DNA of 45,496 nucleotides, from positions 1-45,496 of the forward strand of contig DJJR01000001.1 of NCBI GenBank assembly GCA_002434245.1, written 5' to 3'. This document shows positions 1 through 12,600 of this stretch, piece by piece. The translations under genes and the position numbers were made by a program. The notes under the pieces are model-generated. The model searched no databases. It was not told where the DNA came from and was given only the letters and a program-made list of their open reading frames with translations. The first letter of the stretch is position 1, and every line of letters begins with the position of its first letter. Source of the DNA: Pelosinus fermentans (GTDB taxonomy: Bacteria; Bacillota; Negativicutes; DSM-13327).

Positions 1-3000
1 GCACGTACCCATTAGCACCTTCCTGGAATGGCTTCGCTTTTCCTTCAGGACTGAGATACCCCATTAAGTCAGAACCGATAAACCCTCGGGGTGAAAGAAG
101 TAAATTCACAGCTCCAATAATGGCCTGTTCACATTCACCACTATGGATGGCTTGTACCGCACGGTGCAAGGCTACCAGCGTGGAAGAACAAGCCGTATCA
201 TAATATTCACTGGGACCCTGTAAATTTAACGTATAAGAAATACGGGTAGGAAGCAGTGCGGAAGCTGTCGATGTCAAGAAAAAGCTATTATTCTGCAAAA
301 TAGCTACAGCATCTGTATACTCGCTAGGACCCGCAGCAACAAAGACGCCGGTAGGACTCTTTGCCAATTCCCCCGGAGTATTTCCTGCATCTTCAAGGGC
401 GTGCCACACAGAAGTCAGTAACAAGCGCTGCTGTGGATCCATCAGTTCGGCTTCTTTGGGCGAAATGCCAAAAAATAAGGGGTCAAACTCATCTACACCG
501 TTAATAAAGCCACCCCATTTAATATTTGTTTTATTGGCTTCTTTCGCAGAATCCCCATAATATTCTTGCCAGTCCCAGCGTTCTTTAGGAATTTCCGTGA
601 TACACGCCTTGCCTTCCGTGAGGTTTGCCCAAAATTCATGCACATCCTCAGCCATTGGAAATTTACCGCTTATTCCCACAATTGCAATCCCATCGTGTGG
701 CTTGAAAACCTCTAAACTTTTCTCTTTTGGCTGATTTCGCACCGCTGTCCTGCCTGTCTTCGATTGAGCCAGAGCAGTACCTTTCTTACTGAAAGTCGCC
801 TCCACTATCCCCGCTTGCTCTTTCCCTCTAAATTCAGTCCAACGTATGCATTCCGGCTGATAATCTATCAGAAAATAATCAACTAATTCTCCTAATGTTT
901 GATACTCAAATAATAATGTTTTTGACAATCCGTCAAAGATGCCTCCAAGTTTTTGATTAATCTGAATCATCATAACCGAATCAATTCCATAGCGTTCCCA
1001 AGGCTCATCTACATCTATTCTGCCTACACTTAGCTTAGTGATTTCTCCCAATAATACTTTTAGTTGATATAAAGTTTTCTCACGAAGCTGCCCTAAATTT
1101 ACCTGCAACGTAGAAGCTCCATATGCCTTCTTAGGTTGAAGAACGGCAGGGCTATTCGCAATAGAAAGTATTTTTTGCCTCATACGCGTCAAATTGCCTT
1201 CCAACACCATGATATGCTCCCGATCAGAGTTCAGACCTTGGTACAAAGCAGAAATACCAGTTGAAGTCCTCATGGCAACCATACCCATTTCTTGCATCAT
1301 TAGTTTTTCGATTTCCTCATCCACATGCATTCCACCGTTTTTCCATAGCGGCCAATTAATGGATAAAGTTTGGCCTTGCCGTTGTTCTTTAGCCACTAGA
1401 GTATTGCGATACTTTGCATAAGCATCCATAAAGGCGTTGCCGGTGGCGTAGTCAATTTGCCCCGGATTTCCTAAGCTTCCTGCGATTGAGGAAAAGAGAA
1501 TAAAGAAATCAAGTCCCACACCCTTGCTTGCTTGATCCAGATTAACAAGTCCCTTCACCTTGGGATCCAGTACCTCTTGCAGCTCTCTCTTGGTTTTTTT
1601 GATGATAAAATTATCACGAACCACGCCTGCACTATGGATGATACCATGAAGATTTCCATAGTCCTCCTCAATACTCTGGATCAAGCAAATAACTGCATTC
1701 TTATCAGTTACATCGACCTGCCTGTATTTTACTCGGGCCCCCAATTCCTCTAACTTTTTAATTTGGAATTGCTTTTTCTCATTAAGTGTCGATCGTCCCG
1801 TCAAAATCAGTGTCACGTTCTTGATTTTCTGCACTATTTCTTGTGCAAAAATAAAACCTAAGCCTCCTGCTCCCCCAGTAATTAAATAGACCCCCTGCTT
1901 TCTCCAGGGGATCTTCACTACTTCTTGCAAATCGTCTATTTCACTCCACCCAATTGTCCATCTTTTGCCATCTTCATATCGAATCTGGTCATCGATTGGA
2001 CTACGACTGTTTTCCTTCAGCTTTTTTACTATTTCTTCAGAAGCTTCCTCCGGCTCCATTTCAATCACTTGTCCAATGAGTTTAGGATTTTCAAGCTGAG
2101 CGGTTTTTAACATTCCCGAAAGCCCATTAAAAACTTCCTGTTCTCCATGGCCTAAAATCACTATCTGAACTAGTACTTTACCCTGCGGTTTTTCTAAAAG
2201 GATATTTTGGATTTGCTCAAACACCTGGTCTGCATAGATTTGAAATCGTTCTCCGATTGTCTCCTGCTCAGATTGCAAAATGAGACAACGTACTCCTTTC
2301 ATTTGATTTTCAATGCTTTGCAGGGAAATTTCACCCGGTTCGCATAGAATTACCAGATGCTGATCATATTTAGGTGTCGCTGCGTCTAGAGCTACACTCT
2401 GTTCTTTACATACAACCTGCAACAGCAAAGCTTCGCTTGGATCTGGAGAGAACCCTCCTGTTTCTGATTCTTCTATGACTCTTGAGGTAAATCCATTCAT
2501 CCATACACAAACTCTTCCATTTTCATCACATATACTGATATCAAGTTTTTGCACTTTATCTTCTGCTTTGCTGCCGTCACTATATCTGATTAATGCCCAC
2601 ATGGCAGACGTACATCTATAGAAAATTTCAACTTCCTGTAGTGCAAAAGGTAAAGCCAGTTTAGGGGTGTCTTCCTCAATTATTAAACCTATTGATGCCT
2701 GCAAGGCTGCATCCATCAGACTAGGATGCAGCACAAATTGATCTTTTGTATGGGCGATTGAATGAGGCAAGGACAGTTTCACCAGTACTTGCCCTTTCCC
2801 TATATACATCTGCTCAATTCCTTGGTGTCCTGGACCATACTCAAGCCCTATTGCCTTAAATATTTCGTAACATTGGCCGGAACTTAGACTACGTTGATTG
2901 CAATCAAGCTGAACACTCCTGATATCTATGATTGGAGCCTCTGTATTGGATCCCAGTATTACTACCCCCTGACTGTGTACTACTGACGCTACATCTGCTG

Positions 3001-3439
3001 TAACTTCGCTATAAATTTTATACTCAACTTCTCCATTTTCTTGGGGATAAAGTCCAATGTGTACTTCTACCGGTTGTTCTTTTACAATAATAGGTCGAGA
3101 CCAAAATACATCTTTAAGTCGAATACTAGATTTACCTTCTTCCATATAACCTACTGCCTGTTCCATTGATGCTCGAATCATCTCAAGATAGGCTACTCCA
3201 GGCAAAACCCGCTGCCCTTTTACCACATGATCGGCTAAAAAAAACTCCTGACCCGTAAAGGTTGAGCTGAATCGCTGAACGGAGAAGTCGGATGTATTTT
3301 TATGTAGTAAAGGATGAATAAAGTAGGAATTATAAGGAGTAATTTGTGTTTGAAATTGACGCATCAAATTCATCGCATCTATTTTTGATAGTCGCTTACT
3401 TTTTACCTCAAACAAAACGTACTCTAGAAAATCTTTCAT
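1..3439 (-). CDS. trans-AT polyketide synthase, second subunit, 3'-truncated by the window (DH-KR-ACP-KS...)
   Basis: No stop in this frame down to base 1, so the C-terminus lies outside. The start is ATG 3439-3437 behind a GGGGAGG ribosome site. Domain order: a short helical N-terminus (residues 1-30), a DH with HPLLH near residue 40, DHVVKGQRVLPG near 72 and LMDAALQ near 243, a KR with GGAGGLG near 525 and the catalytic Tyr in GQIDYATGN near 667, an ACP with phosphopantetheine Ser821 (RYGIDSV), then a KS from about residue 920 with active-site Cys1084 (DTACSST). The KS histidines are beyond the edge. There is no AT, so malonyl units must come from the discrete AT at 19.8-22.2 kb. Because the protein opens with a DH, it completes the module whose KS ends the upstream 5247-residue subunit. 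Reading the frame at three distant points (821, 1084 and the start) shows no frameshift. Confidence 0.93.
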   Translation of the reverse strand, partial: MKDFLEYVLFEVKSKRLSKIDAMNLMRQFQTQITPYNSYFIHPLLHKNTSDFSVQRFSSTFTGQEFFLADHVVKGQRVLPGVAYLEMIRASMEQAVGYMEEGKSSIRLKDVFWSRPIIVKEQPVEVHIGLYPQENGEVEYKIYSEVTADVASVVHSQGVVILGSNTEAPIIDIRSVQLDCNQRSLSSGQCYEIFKAIGLEYGPGHQGIEQMYIGKGQVLVKLSLPHSIAHTKDQFVLHPSLMDAALQASIGLIIEEDTPKLALPFALQEVEIFYRCTSAMWALIRYSDGSKAEDKVQKLDISICDENGRVCVWMNGFTSRVIEESETGGFSPDPSEALLLQVVCKEQSVALDAATPKYDQHLVILCEPGEISLQSIENQMKGVRCLILQSEQETIGERFQIYADQVFEQIQNILLEKPQGKVLVQIVILGHGEQEVFNGLSGMLKTAQLENPKLIGQVIEMEPEEASEEIVKKLKENSRSPIDDQIRYEDGKRWTIGWSEIDDLQEVVKIPWRKQGVYLITGGAGGLGFIFAQEIVQKIKNVTLILTGRSTLNEKKQFQIKKLEELGARVKYRQVDVTDKNAVICLIQSIEEDYGNLHGIIHSAGVVRDNFIIKKTKRELQEVLDPKVKGLVNLDQASKGVGLDFFILFSSIAGSLGNPGQIDYATGNAFMDAYAKYRNTLVAKEQRQGQTLSINWPLWKNGGMHVDEEIEKLMMQEMGMVAMRTSTGISALYQGLNSDREHIMVLEGNLTRMRQKILSIANSPAVLQPKKAYGASTLQVNLGQLREKTLYQLKVLLGEITKLSVGRIDVDEPWERYGIDSVMMIQINQKLGGIFDGLSKTLLFEYQTLGELVDYFLIDYQPECIRWTEFRGKEQAGIVEATFSKKGTALAQSKTGRTAVRNQPKEKSLEVFKPHDGIAIVGISGKFPMAEDVHEFWANLTEGKACITEIPKERWDWQEYYGDSAKEANKTNIKWGGFINGVDEFDPLFFGISPKEAELMDPQQRLLLTSVWHALEDAGNTPGELAKSPTGVFVAAGPSEYTDAVAILQNNSFFLTSTASALLPTRISYTLNLQGPSEYYDTACSSTLVALHRAVQAIHSGECEQAIIGAVNLLLSPRGFIGSDLMGYLSPEGKAKPFQEGANGYV

Positions 3440-3571
3440 ATTTTCCTCCCCGAAACATCAGTATTTCTCGAAAATCCGAGATCTTATTATTGCTCAAAAC
3501 ATTATGCTTCGTTCTCATTTATACTTTTAGGAATTAAACTTCCCCTATGAGTTGCAGCAAAAATTATTATT

Positions 3572-3647
3572 TTATCCGAGGACTAAACCGCTCTAAGACT
3601 CCCACCTTCTATAAGTGGGAGTTAAGAGCGGCTAAGTCCCTGGATAA
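3572..3647 (-). repeat. long imperfect hairpin in the gap between the two PKS genes
   Basis: Arms 3572-3608 and 3613-3647 are complementary over about 35 bases with a few mismatches and a 4-base loop. The core pairs ctcccac with gtgggag and ccgctct with agagcgg. No T-run follows on the coding strand close enough for a classic intrinsic terminator, although a T-rich stretch (tttttgc) comes about 15 bases later. Possible roles are an mRNA-processing or stability element, or a pausing site that the cluster's antiterminator overrides. The structure is seen; the role is inferred. Confidence 0.6.
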
Positions 3648-3657
3648 GGGCGGCTAA

Positions 3658-3689
3658 GATTCAGGTGGAGTTAAAACTCCATCTGAATC
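3658..3689 (-). repeat. hairpin overlapping the stop codon of the giant PKS gene
   Basis: The arms gattcag-x-tggagtt and aactcca-x-ctgaatc pair with one internal mismatch around a 2-base loop. The right arm contains the TGA stop at 3690-3688. No U-run follows on the coding strand, so it is not a classic terminator. It may pause or protect the mRNA end before the next gene. Confidence 0.55.
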
Positions 3690-6600
3690 AAGTCTTCTTT
3701 ATCTGAGATGTATTCTTTATTTTCTTAACAGCAGCATCAATGCTTATATCATCGTTGATTATTTCCTCTATTAATTGTTCATAAAAGGCATCGTTAAATT
3801 GATTATTACTTGGCATAAATAAAGAATTGATCTTTGTTTGTTTCCCATTTTCCGGAATCCAATAATGTTCCTTAGCGAAAGGATATGTGGGTAAACTGAT
3901 TCGTCTGGGTTTGATATTGCCATAGAGCTTGTTCCAATCATAATTCAAGCCATTAACCCAAAGCTCGATAAGCTTTGCATATTTTCCTTTATTAATCCAA
4001 GCATCAATCGTTGTTGCCATATCTTCATCTGCAGCAAAAACAGCCGCTGTCTCTTTGTTGCGTTTAACTTGCCCTTGATATAAATCTTCAATATCATTTT
4101 GGCCTTCCACATAACGATTCAGCTTTTCTTCCAGTTCTTTGATGGAACCTACTATCACACCTAAACGTTCTTCCATGGCTTCTCTTCCAACCTGAAGTGT
4201 ATAGGCCATTTCTACTAGATGCTCATCAGAAAACCGCTGTTCCTCTATTGCAGCTAATAATTGCTGTACCTGCTCTTTGAGTTGCTCCTCATTCCTTGCC
4301 GATAGCACGATGATTGCCGGGTTCTGATTACTAATTACCTTAACGAGCCGCTTCTCCTCCCTAGGAATATATTCTTCAATCACTGCATGTGCGTTTGATC
4401 CTCCGGCACCAAAGGATGAAATACCCGCACGCCTTGGTATTTCTTGCCCATCTATAATCGGCCTCTTCCATTCTGCCAGTTCCTGCTGGACTACAAAAGG
4501 GCTATTACTGAAATCAATCCCCGGGTTCAATTCCTCAGAATGCAGCGACGGTACCAACTGTCTATGTTCAAGCTGCATTAGGATCTTCGTTACCCCTGCA
4601 ATTCCTGCCGCACTTTCACAATGTCCAATATTCGACTTTGCCGATCCTATCGCACAGAACTGTTTCTCGCTTGTGTACTCTTGGAACGTCTTGTCCAAAC
4701 CCGCTATTTCTATTGGATCACCTAAAGATGTACCGGTCCCATGCGCTTCCACATAACTAATGGTCCTTGGATTTATCCCTGACTCCTTATAAACCTGTCC
4801 AATTACTCCCGCTTGGGCTTTAGGATTGGGTACCGTATATCCATTCGTCTTCCCACCATGATTGATGCTTGTTCCTTTTATGACTCCATAAATGTGATCA
4901 CCATCTGCAATGGCTTTCGATAATGGTTTCAGCATTACTGCACCAATGCCTTCTCCTGGAACATACCCATCTCCTCCTTGCCCAAAACTTTCACATCTCC
5001 CCTTACTTGACACAAATTTCCCCTGTCCAAGCATCAAATATTTATTCGGATGAATGGAGACATTCACACCGCCGGCAATAGCCAGTTCACATTCTCCTCG
5101 TTCTAAGCTTTGGCATGCTAAATGAATGGCCGTCAAAGACGACGAACACATGGTATCTATCGCCATGCTGGGACCATGAAAATTACAGTAATATGATACC
5201 CGATTGGCAATAGATGATGGGCTCCCCGCCAAGGCCATTGGCCGGCCTTGAATGGTTTCCTGCGCTCCGTAGAGTTGATACTCTTCATACATCACCCCTA
5301 CATAAACCCCTACATTTCCCTCTAATCCAAGACCTTTATACTTTCTAAGGCCTTCCCGGGTGTAACCTGCATCCTCTAAGGTTGCAAACACACACTCTAA
5401 AAACAATCGTTCCTGAGGGTCCATAAATTCTGCTTCACGTGGGGAAATATTAAAAAAAAGAGGATCAAATTGATCGACTCCCTCTATAAATCCACCCCAT
5501 TTACTATAGGTCTTCCCTTCTTTATTTTTATCTTCGTCATAGTACAAACTATGATCCCAGCGGTCTTTTGGAATTTCCGTAATACAATCCTTACCATCTC
5601 TTAAATTTCTCCAAAATTCTTGAACATTCTTTGCCTCCGGATAACATCCGGAAACGCCTATGATTGCAATATCTACACCTTTTTCTCTTCTCACTTCCTC
5701 AGCTTCTGTACGAAGAACCCCGAAACGTTGTCGTCTACGGCTCTCAACCCCTGATTTTACAGCTTCCGTTACATCTTTATTATCCTTGGGCATTTCGGGA
5801 ATTGCCGCCGTTTTCTCCTCAATCCCAAACAATTTAACCAATTTATCGCGATAAGATTCCAGAAAATACTCGGTCAACTCCTGGATATTTTGGTATTCAA
5901 AAAAAAGCGTTTTAGGCAACGAACCGAAGGTCTTTTCTAATTGATTGGTCAATTGTATGATTATAATTGAATTAATACCATATTTATCCATAGATACTTC
6001 CGCTTCAAATTGCTGTATAGGCAGCTTTATGGCAGAAGAGAGTAGCTGCTTAAAGAATTTTATGGCTTTTTCTCGAAGCAAATCTTCTCCTATAGCTATA
6101 ACTCTTCCCTTCTCCTCCGCTTTGGAGTGTTCTTCCAAGACTTCCAATTCAAAGCATTTCACAAATATTCCTTCGTATTTGGCAACTAAATATTCTGCCA
6201 AAGTATGGATGGTTGAATATTCCATAAATACACTAGGAGTCAGTGCAATTCTATAGTTATGGTTAATTATATTAGCGAATTCCCCCAACATGACCTGATC
6301 AAATCCATATTCATCCAACTCAGCATCAACATCAATATCTTCTATTTTAACTTCGAGTAATTGGGAGGCGGTTTGGATCAAAATATCTTGTACGTTGTGT
6401 AGTAGACTGAAGTTCCCGGAGATTACAGTTTCCGGAGTCGCTATTGAAAGCAATTTATGCCTCATTTCTTCACTCTTACCTTCCATCACCATTACTTGAT
6501 GTTCCCCGGAAGCAAGACCTTGATACAAGGCCTGAATACCTGTCGCCGTCTGCATGGAAATCATACCCGTACTCTGCATCATCATCTTTTCTGTTGCTTC

Positions 6601-9600
6601 GTCCATCTTCATCCCGCCTTCTTTCCACAGCGGCCAATTTATTGATAGGGTTTGTCCATACCTTTCTCCTAAGGCTACCAGACCATTTCGATATTCAGCA
6701 TATTCATCCATAAAGGCATTCGCCACAGCATAATCTGCCTGCCCTGCATTCCCCATGCTTCCCGTTAACGAGGAAAAGAAAATAAACAAATCAAGTCTTA
6801 GATCTTTACTCGCTTCATCTAAGTTTACCAGACCCGAAACTTTAGGCGCTAAGACCTCTTGTAGCTCTTCCTTACTTTTTCGAATGATGAAGTTATCTCG
6901 AATCATTCCCGCACTATGAATTATCCCTTGAAGATTGCCAAACTCCTTTTGAATATTTTGAATCAAACTTGCAACCGCCTGTTTATCCGTCACATCCACT
7001 TGCCTATATTCAATTCGAGCCCCTGATTCCCCTAATTTCTTTAGTTTATCCTGCTTACTCTTATCAAGGGAGGACCGGCCTGTCAGAATCAAGGTCGTAT
7101 TCTCAACCTGGCGTGCAATCTCTTGTGCGAAAATAAGTCCCAGACCGCCTGCCCCTCCTGTAATTAAATAGATTCCTTGCTTTTTCCATGGAATTTTCAC
7201 TGTTTCTTGGAAGGTTCTTATTTCGCTCAACCCAGCAACCCACCGTTTCCCAGCCTGGTATCGAATCTGATTATCCTTTGGACTGCGACTGCTTTCCTTA
7301 AGTTTCTCTACAATGCCTTCATAATTTTCACCTGATTCTACTTCAATCAACTGACCTATTATTCTTGGGTTTTCAAGCTGAGCGGTTTTCAATAATCCTG
7401 TTAATCCCGATAAGAGTTGCTGTTCTTTCTGGGTAGATACTACAATCTGTACTAATACCTTACCCTTCGGTTTGTTATTTAAGATACTTTTGATTTCTTC
7501 AAATACTTGAACGGCATAGGCTTTAAATCGTTCTTCTATGCCTTTCTGCTCAGATCGCAAGATAAGGAAACGCATTTCCTCCAGGTTACTTGGGATATTT
7601 TCTTGAAGAACTTTATTTGGTTCACAAAGTATTACCACACGCTGAGTATAATTTTCAACTGTATTTTCTAAGGCAACACCTTGTTCTTTCCACATAGGTT
7701 TAAGCAATAACTTTCCTATTGCCCTCACCGATTCTACTGCATTTATTTCATCTTCTAATATTCTCGATGAAAATCCCTTCATCTTCACACAAATTCGTCC
7801 TTGTTCATCACACAAACTAATATCGAGTTTTTGTATTTTAGCTCCTGTTTTACCACCCTCGCTATAGCGGATTAGGGTCCACATAGTAGATGCACAGTTC
7901 CTCATAATTTCTAATTCCTGCAGAGCAAAGGGGAGAGCTGTTTTTAGATTTTCAGTGTCCAATACAAAACCAATCGATGCCTGCAGGGCTGAATCCATTA
8001 AGCTGGGGTGCAGAACAAATTGATCTTGCGTAGCTAATAAGGAAGATGGTAAAACCAGCTTTGCCAATACTTGGCCTGATCCCACATATACCTTTTCAAT
8101 TCCCTGATGACCGGAGCCATAGATAATCCCCATCTTTCTAAAAGCCTCATAACATTGGCTGGATGATAGAGTATTTTGGCTGCACTCAGCCTGCAGGAGC
8201 TTAATATCCAGCGTCTCTGCTTGCTTAACGGAACTTAATAACGAAGCTACTCCTTGACTATGTACTACAGGCTCTGCACTCGTTTCTTCGGACCGGCTGT
8301 AGATTTCGTAACTAATTTCACCATTTTCCTCAGCAAAAAGCCCAATGTGTACCTGAACCGGTTGCTCCCTTACAGTAATGGGTTTAGCCCACACCATATT
8401 CTTCAGTCGAATGCCAGTTTTGCCTTCTCCAAAATAATTTATCGCCTGCTCCACTGCTGCTCGTGCCATTTCAAGATAGGCCACTCCTGGTAAAACTCGC
8501 TGCCCTTTTACTACATGATCCGTAAGGAAAAACTCCCGTCCCGTAAAAGTAGAACTAAAACGTTGCTCTGATAGATCCGATGTGTTTTGATGCAATAACG
8601 GATGCAGCATAGCTGTTATTGTTGATGTTGCTGCTGTATTTGCGAAAGATTCCCCTTCGCTCTCAGGCACCCAGTAGCATTCCTTAGCGAAAGGATATGT
8701 AGGTAAACTGATTCGTCTGGGCTTGATATTGCCATAGAGCTTGTTCCAATCATAATTCAAGCCCTTAACCCAAAGCTCGATAAGCTTTGCATATTTTCCT
8801 TTGCTAATCCAGGCATCAATCGTTGCTGCCATATCCTCATCTGCCGCCAAAACAGTTACCATCTCTTTGTTGCGTTTAACTTGCCCCTGATATAGATCTT
8901 CAATACCATTTTGACCTTCCATGTAACTTTTCAGTTTTTCTTCCAGTTCTTTGATAGAGCCTACTATCACACCTAGACGTTCTTCCATGGCTTCCCGGCC
9001 CACTTGAAGAGTGTAAGCCACATTCGCCAAGTTTAAGTCAGATAATTGCCTTTCTTGAATAGCCACTAACAATTGCTGCACCTGCACTTTGAGTCGATCT
9101 TCATTTTTGGCCGATAAGACAACAATGGCAGGGTTACGATCAATAACCAAAGTATGACCGTTCTCCTGATTAGCAATATATTCTTCAATCACAACATGAG
9201 CATTGACACCCCCAAATCCAAAGGAGCTTACCCCGGCTCGGCGTGGAAGGTCTTTCCCTGACGAATCTTGCAAAGGATCCCATCTCTTAGTTTCATTGAC
9301 TATATAAAATGGGCTGTCTTTAAGTTGAATGTAGGGATTAATGGTATCGCAATGAAGGCTCTTGACCAACATTTTATGTTTGAATTGTAATAGCACTTTA
9401 ATCACGCCTGCAATTCCCGCAGCTAGTTCCAGATGACCAATATTTGTCTTCACTGCTCCTAATCCACAATGTCTATTTGCAACCAAAGAGTCTCCTGTTG
9501 CCCTGTATAGTTCTTTGAAAGCTGTCTTCAATCCGTTGATTTCAATTGGATCACCAAGTTCCGTACCTGTTCCATGAGCCTCAATATAGCTCACCGTTCT

Positions 9601-12600
9601 TGGATCAATCCCCGCCTTGGTGTATGCGGTTATCAGCAACTCTGCTTGTGCTTTTGGATTAGGTGCCGTTAGAGAGTTGGCCCGCCCCCCATGATTTTCT
9701 GCGGTACCCCGGATCACTCCATAAATATGATCCCTTGCTAACTCTGCATCCTTCAGTTTTTTCAGACAAAGCATCCCCACTCCTTCGCTCCGTACATAAC
9801 CATTTGCTTGATCTGAGAAGGTTTTACACTGTCCATCTTCGCTCAGCATACCAGCTTTATTGAAGCTGATGTGATTATCTGGTGACACGATCGTATTGAC
9901 ACCACCAACGATCGCCATCTCGCAATCTCCGCTCTTAATGGCATTGACTGCATGGTGAATTGCGACCAACGAACTGGAACATGCGGTGTCAATCGGTTCA
10001 CTGGGACCATGAAGATTTAAAAAATAGCTCATCCGATTCGGTCCTAGCGACGGTAGCATACCGGTAGAAGAATATCCTTCTATCACTACCTTTGACTGTG
10101 AAAGTAATTCACTATAACCACTACAATTTGCTATTCCTACAAATATGCCTGTTTGAGTGCCAGAAAGGCTTTGCGCCGAATAACCCGCATCTTCAATAGC
10201 CTTCCAAGCATATATCATCAGCAGGCGTTGCTGAGGATCCATTAGCTCGGCTTCACGGGGGGAAATTCCAAAAAACAAAGGATCGAACTCATCTACTCCA
10301 TCAATGAACCCACCCCATTTGATGTTTGTCTTATTTACTTCTTTTAGCGGATCACCGTAATATTTCCGCCAATCCCAACGTTCTTTAGGTATTTCTGTAA
10401 TACAATCCTTACCCTTCATGAGATTTTCCCATAGGTCATTCACATCTTTTGCCATAGGGAAAATACCACTCATTCCTACAATTGCAATAGGCTCTGAGGA
10501 AGTTATATCCGCTTTTGATAAAGTGAGTGCTGCCGTTCTTGCAAATCGTTTTTTATTAGATAAGTTTTCTTTCGGCTCATATTTCATGTTTTGCTGATTA
10601 AATTCATCCCTAGTTGATACATTAAATTGTGCTGCAAACGCAGTTTCGTATTCTCCAAGCAAATATTCAGCAAAGCTATGGAGAGTGGGATATTCAAAAA
10701 ATATAGTGGGAGTCAATTCGAGTTTGTATTCTTGGTTGAGTTTATTGGTAAATTCGGTAAATGTAATGGAATCAAATCCATATTCGCTTAGTTCAGTATT
10801 GGCATCAATATCCTCCACTTTAACTTTGAGTGATTTGGATGCAATCTGTATTAAACTCGATTGCACTTTCTCTAAAAAAATGCCGCTTTCGCTTGCTTTG
10901 AATGGACTTCCTACAAATTGTGATGCAAAACCAGCTTGGTGTTCTTCAATCAAATATTCAGCAAAACTATGAAGTGTTGGATATTCAAAAAATATGACGG
11001 GAGTCAATTCAAGTTTATATTCTTTATTAAGTTCATTCGCAAATTCAGTAAATGTAATAGAATCAAACCCATATTCACTCAGGTCGGCGTTAACATCAAT
11101 ATCTTCAGTTTTAACTTTAAGCAATTTAGATACGAGCTCAAGTAAAATAAATTGCACTTTCTCCAGCAAACTACTATTATCAATCATTGATGTTAAATTA
11201 TTTATTACGGATACTTTCTTAGGCTGGAAAGCGGGAGAGCTCGATTCTAAAAGTAACTTTTCCTTCATTCGTGCAAGCATACCTTCCAGCACCATCAGCT
11301 GGTCTTTTCCAGCGGCTAAACCCTGATAGAAAGCTTTTAGACCGCTTGAAGTTTGCATCTCTACCATACCTGTGCTTTGCATCATCATCTTTTTAGTTTC
11401 TGCATTGACATTCATCCCACCCTCTTTCCACAGAGGCCAATTAATTGACAGAGTTTGCCCCTGCCGTTGGTTGGATGCTACCAGAACATTACGATATTCA
11501 GCATAAGCATCCATAAAGGCATTAGCCATGGCATAATCAGCCTGCCCCGAATTCCCTAAACTCCCTGTCATCGAGGAAAAGAAAACGAAGAAATCAAGGT
11601 CTAAATCTTTGCTTGCTTGATCCAAATTCACCAGTCCTGAAACCTTCGGAGCAAGAACTTCCTGCAATTCTTCTCGCGTTTTTTTTAGGATAAAGTTGTC
11701 ACGAATCACACCTGCGCCATGAATGATGCCATTGATGGTACCAAATTCATTCTGAATACTTTGAATCAGACTGCTAACTGCATTTTTTTGAGTCACATCT
11801 ACTTGTTTATATTCAATTCGAGATCCCAACAACTCAAATTCTCTTAATTTTGCCTGTTTTTCTTTATTAAGAGGAGATCTACCTGTCAAAATCAAGGTTG
11901 TATTCTTGACTTGCCGTATAATCTCTTGGGCAAAAATAAGTCCTAAACCTCCTGCGCCCCCTGTGATTAAATAGATCCCATGGTCTTTCCACGGAACTTT
12001 CTTTATTTCTTGTAATCCTTCAAATTCCCTCCAGGCACCGACCCATCTTTTACCATTCTGATATCGAATCTGGTTATCATTTGGAGATTGACTGTTCTCT
12101 TTCAGTTTCTTTGCTATACCCTCCATAGTTTCCCCTGGTTCCACTTCAATCAGTTGTCCAATTAATTTTGGATTCTCAAGCTGAGCTGTTTTCAATAATC
12201 CAGAAATACCGGAGAAAAGGCGCTGCTCATTCTGTGTTGAAACCACAACTTGAATCAAAACATTGCCCTTAGTTTTATCCTTAAGAACGTTTTGTATTTC
12301 TTCAAACGCTTGAGAAGCATAGGCTTGAAAACGTTCATCTATAGATTTTTGCTCAGTTTGCAAAATAAGATAACGAACTCTGTTCTGATAGGTTTGGATT
12401 CTATCCTTTAAAAATGTATCCGGTTCACAAAACATCACAATATGCTGAGTATAATTGGGAGCGACCGCTTCGAATACAGTGCTTTCTTCTTTCCAGCCAT
12501 ACTGTAGCATCAGAGTTCCAAGAGTTGCCCCCTCTCCTACCGAGCTTATGTCTCCCTCTATATCTCTCACTGAAAAACCTTTTATTCGCACACAAAGTGT

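Noticed and set aside
10642..11200. Tandem repeated DNA that could pass for a repeat array
   Set aside because: It encodes two homologous ACP domains in frame; spacing and content are those of protein domains, not CRISPR or satellite repeats.
10685..11326. Plus-strand open frames of about 100 codons within the PKS
   Set aside because: They mirror the conserved ACP coding sequence on the opposite strand, have no ribosome sites and show no domain of their own. The same applies to the other plus-strand frames under the PKS, RND and hyp genes.
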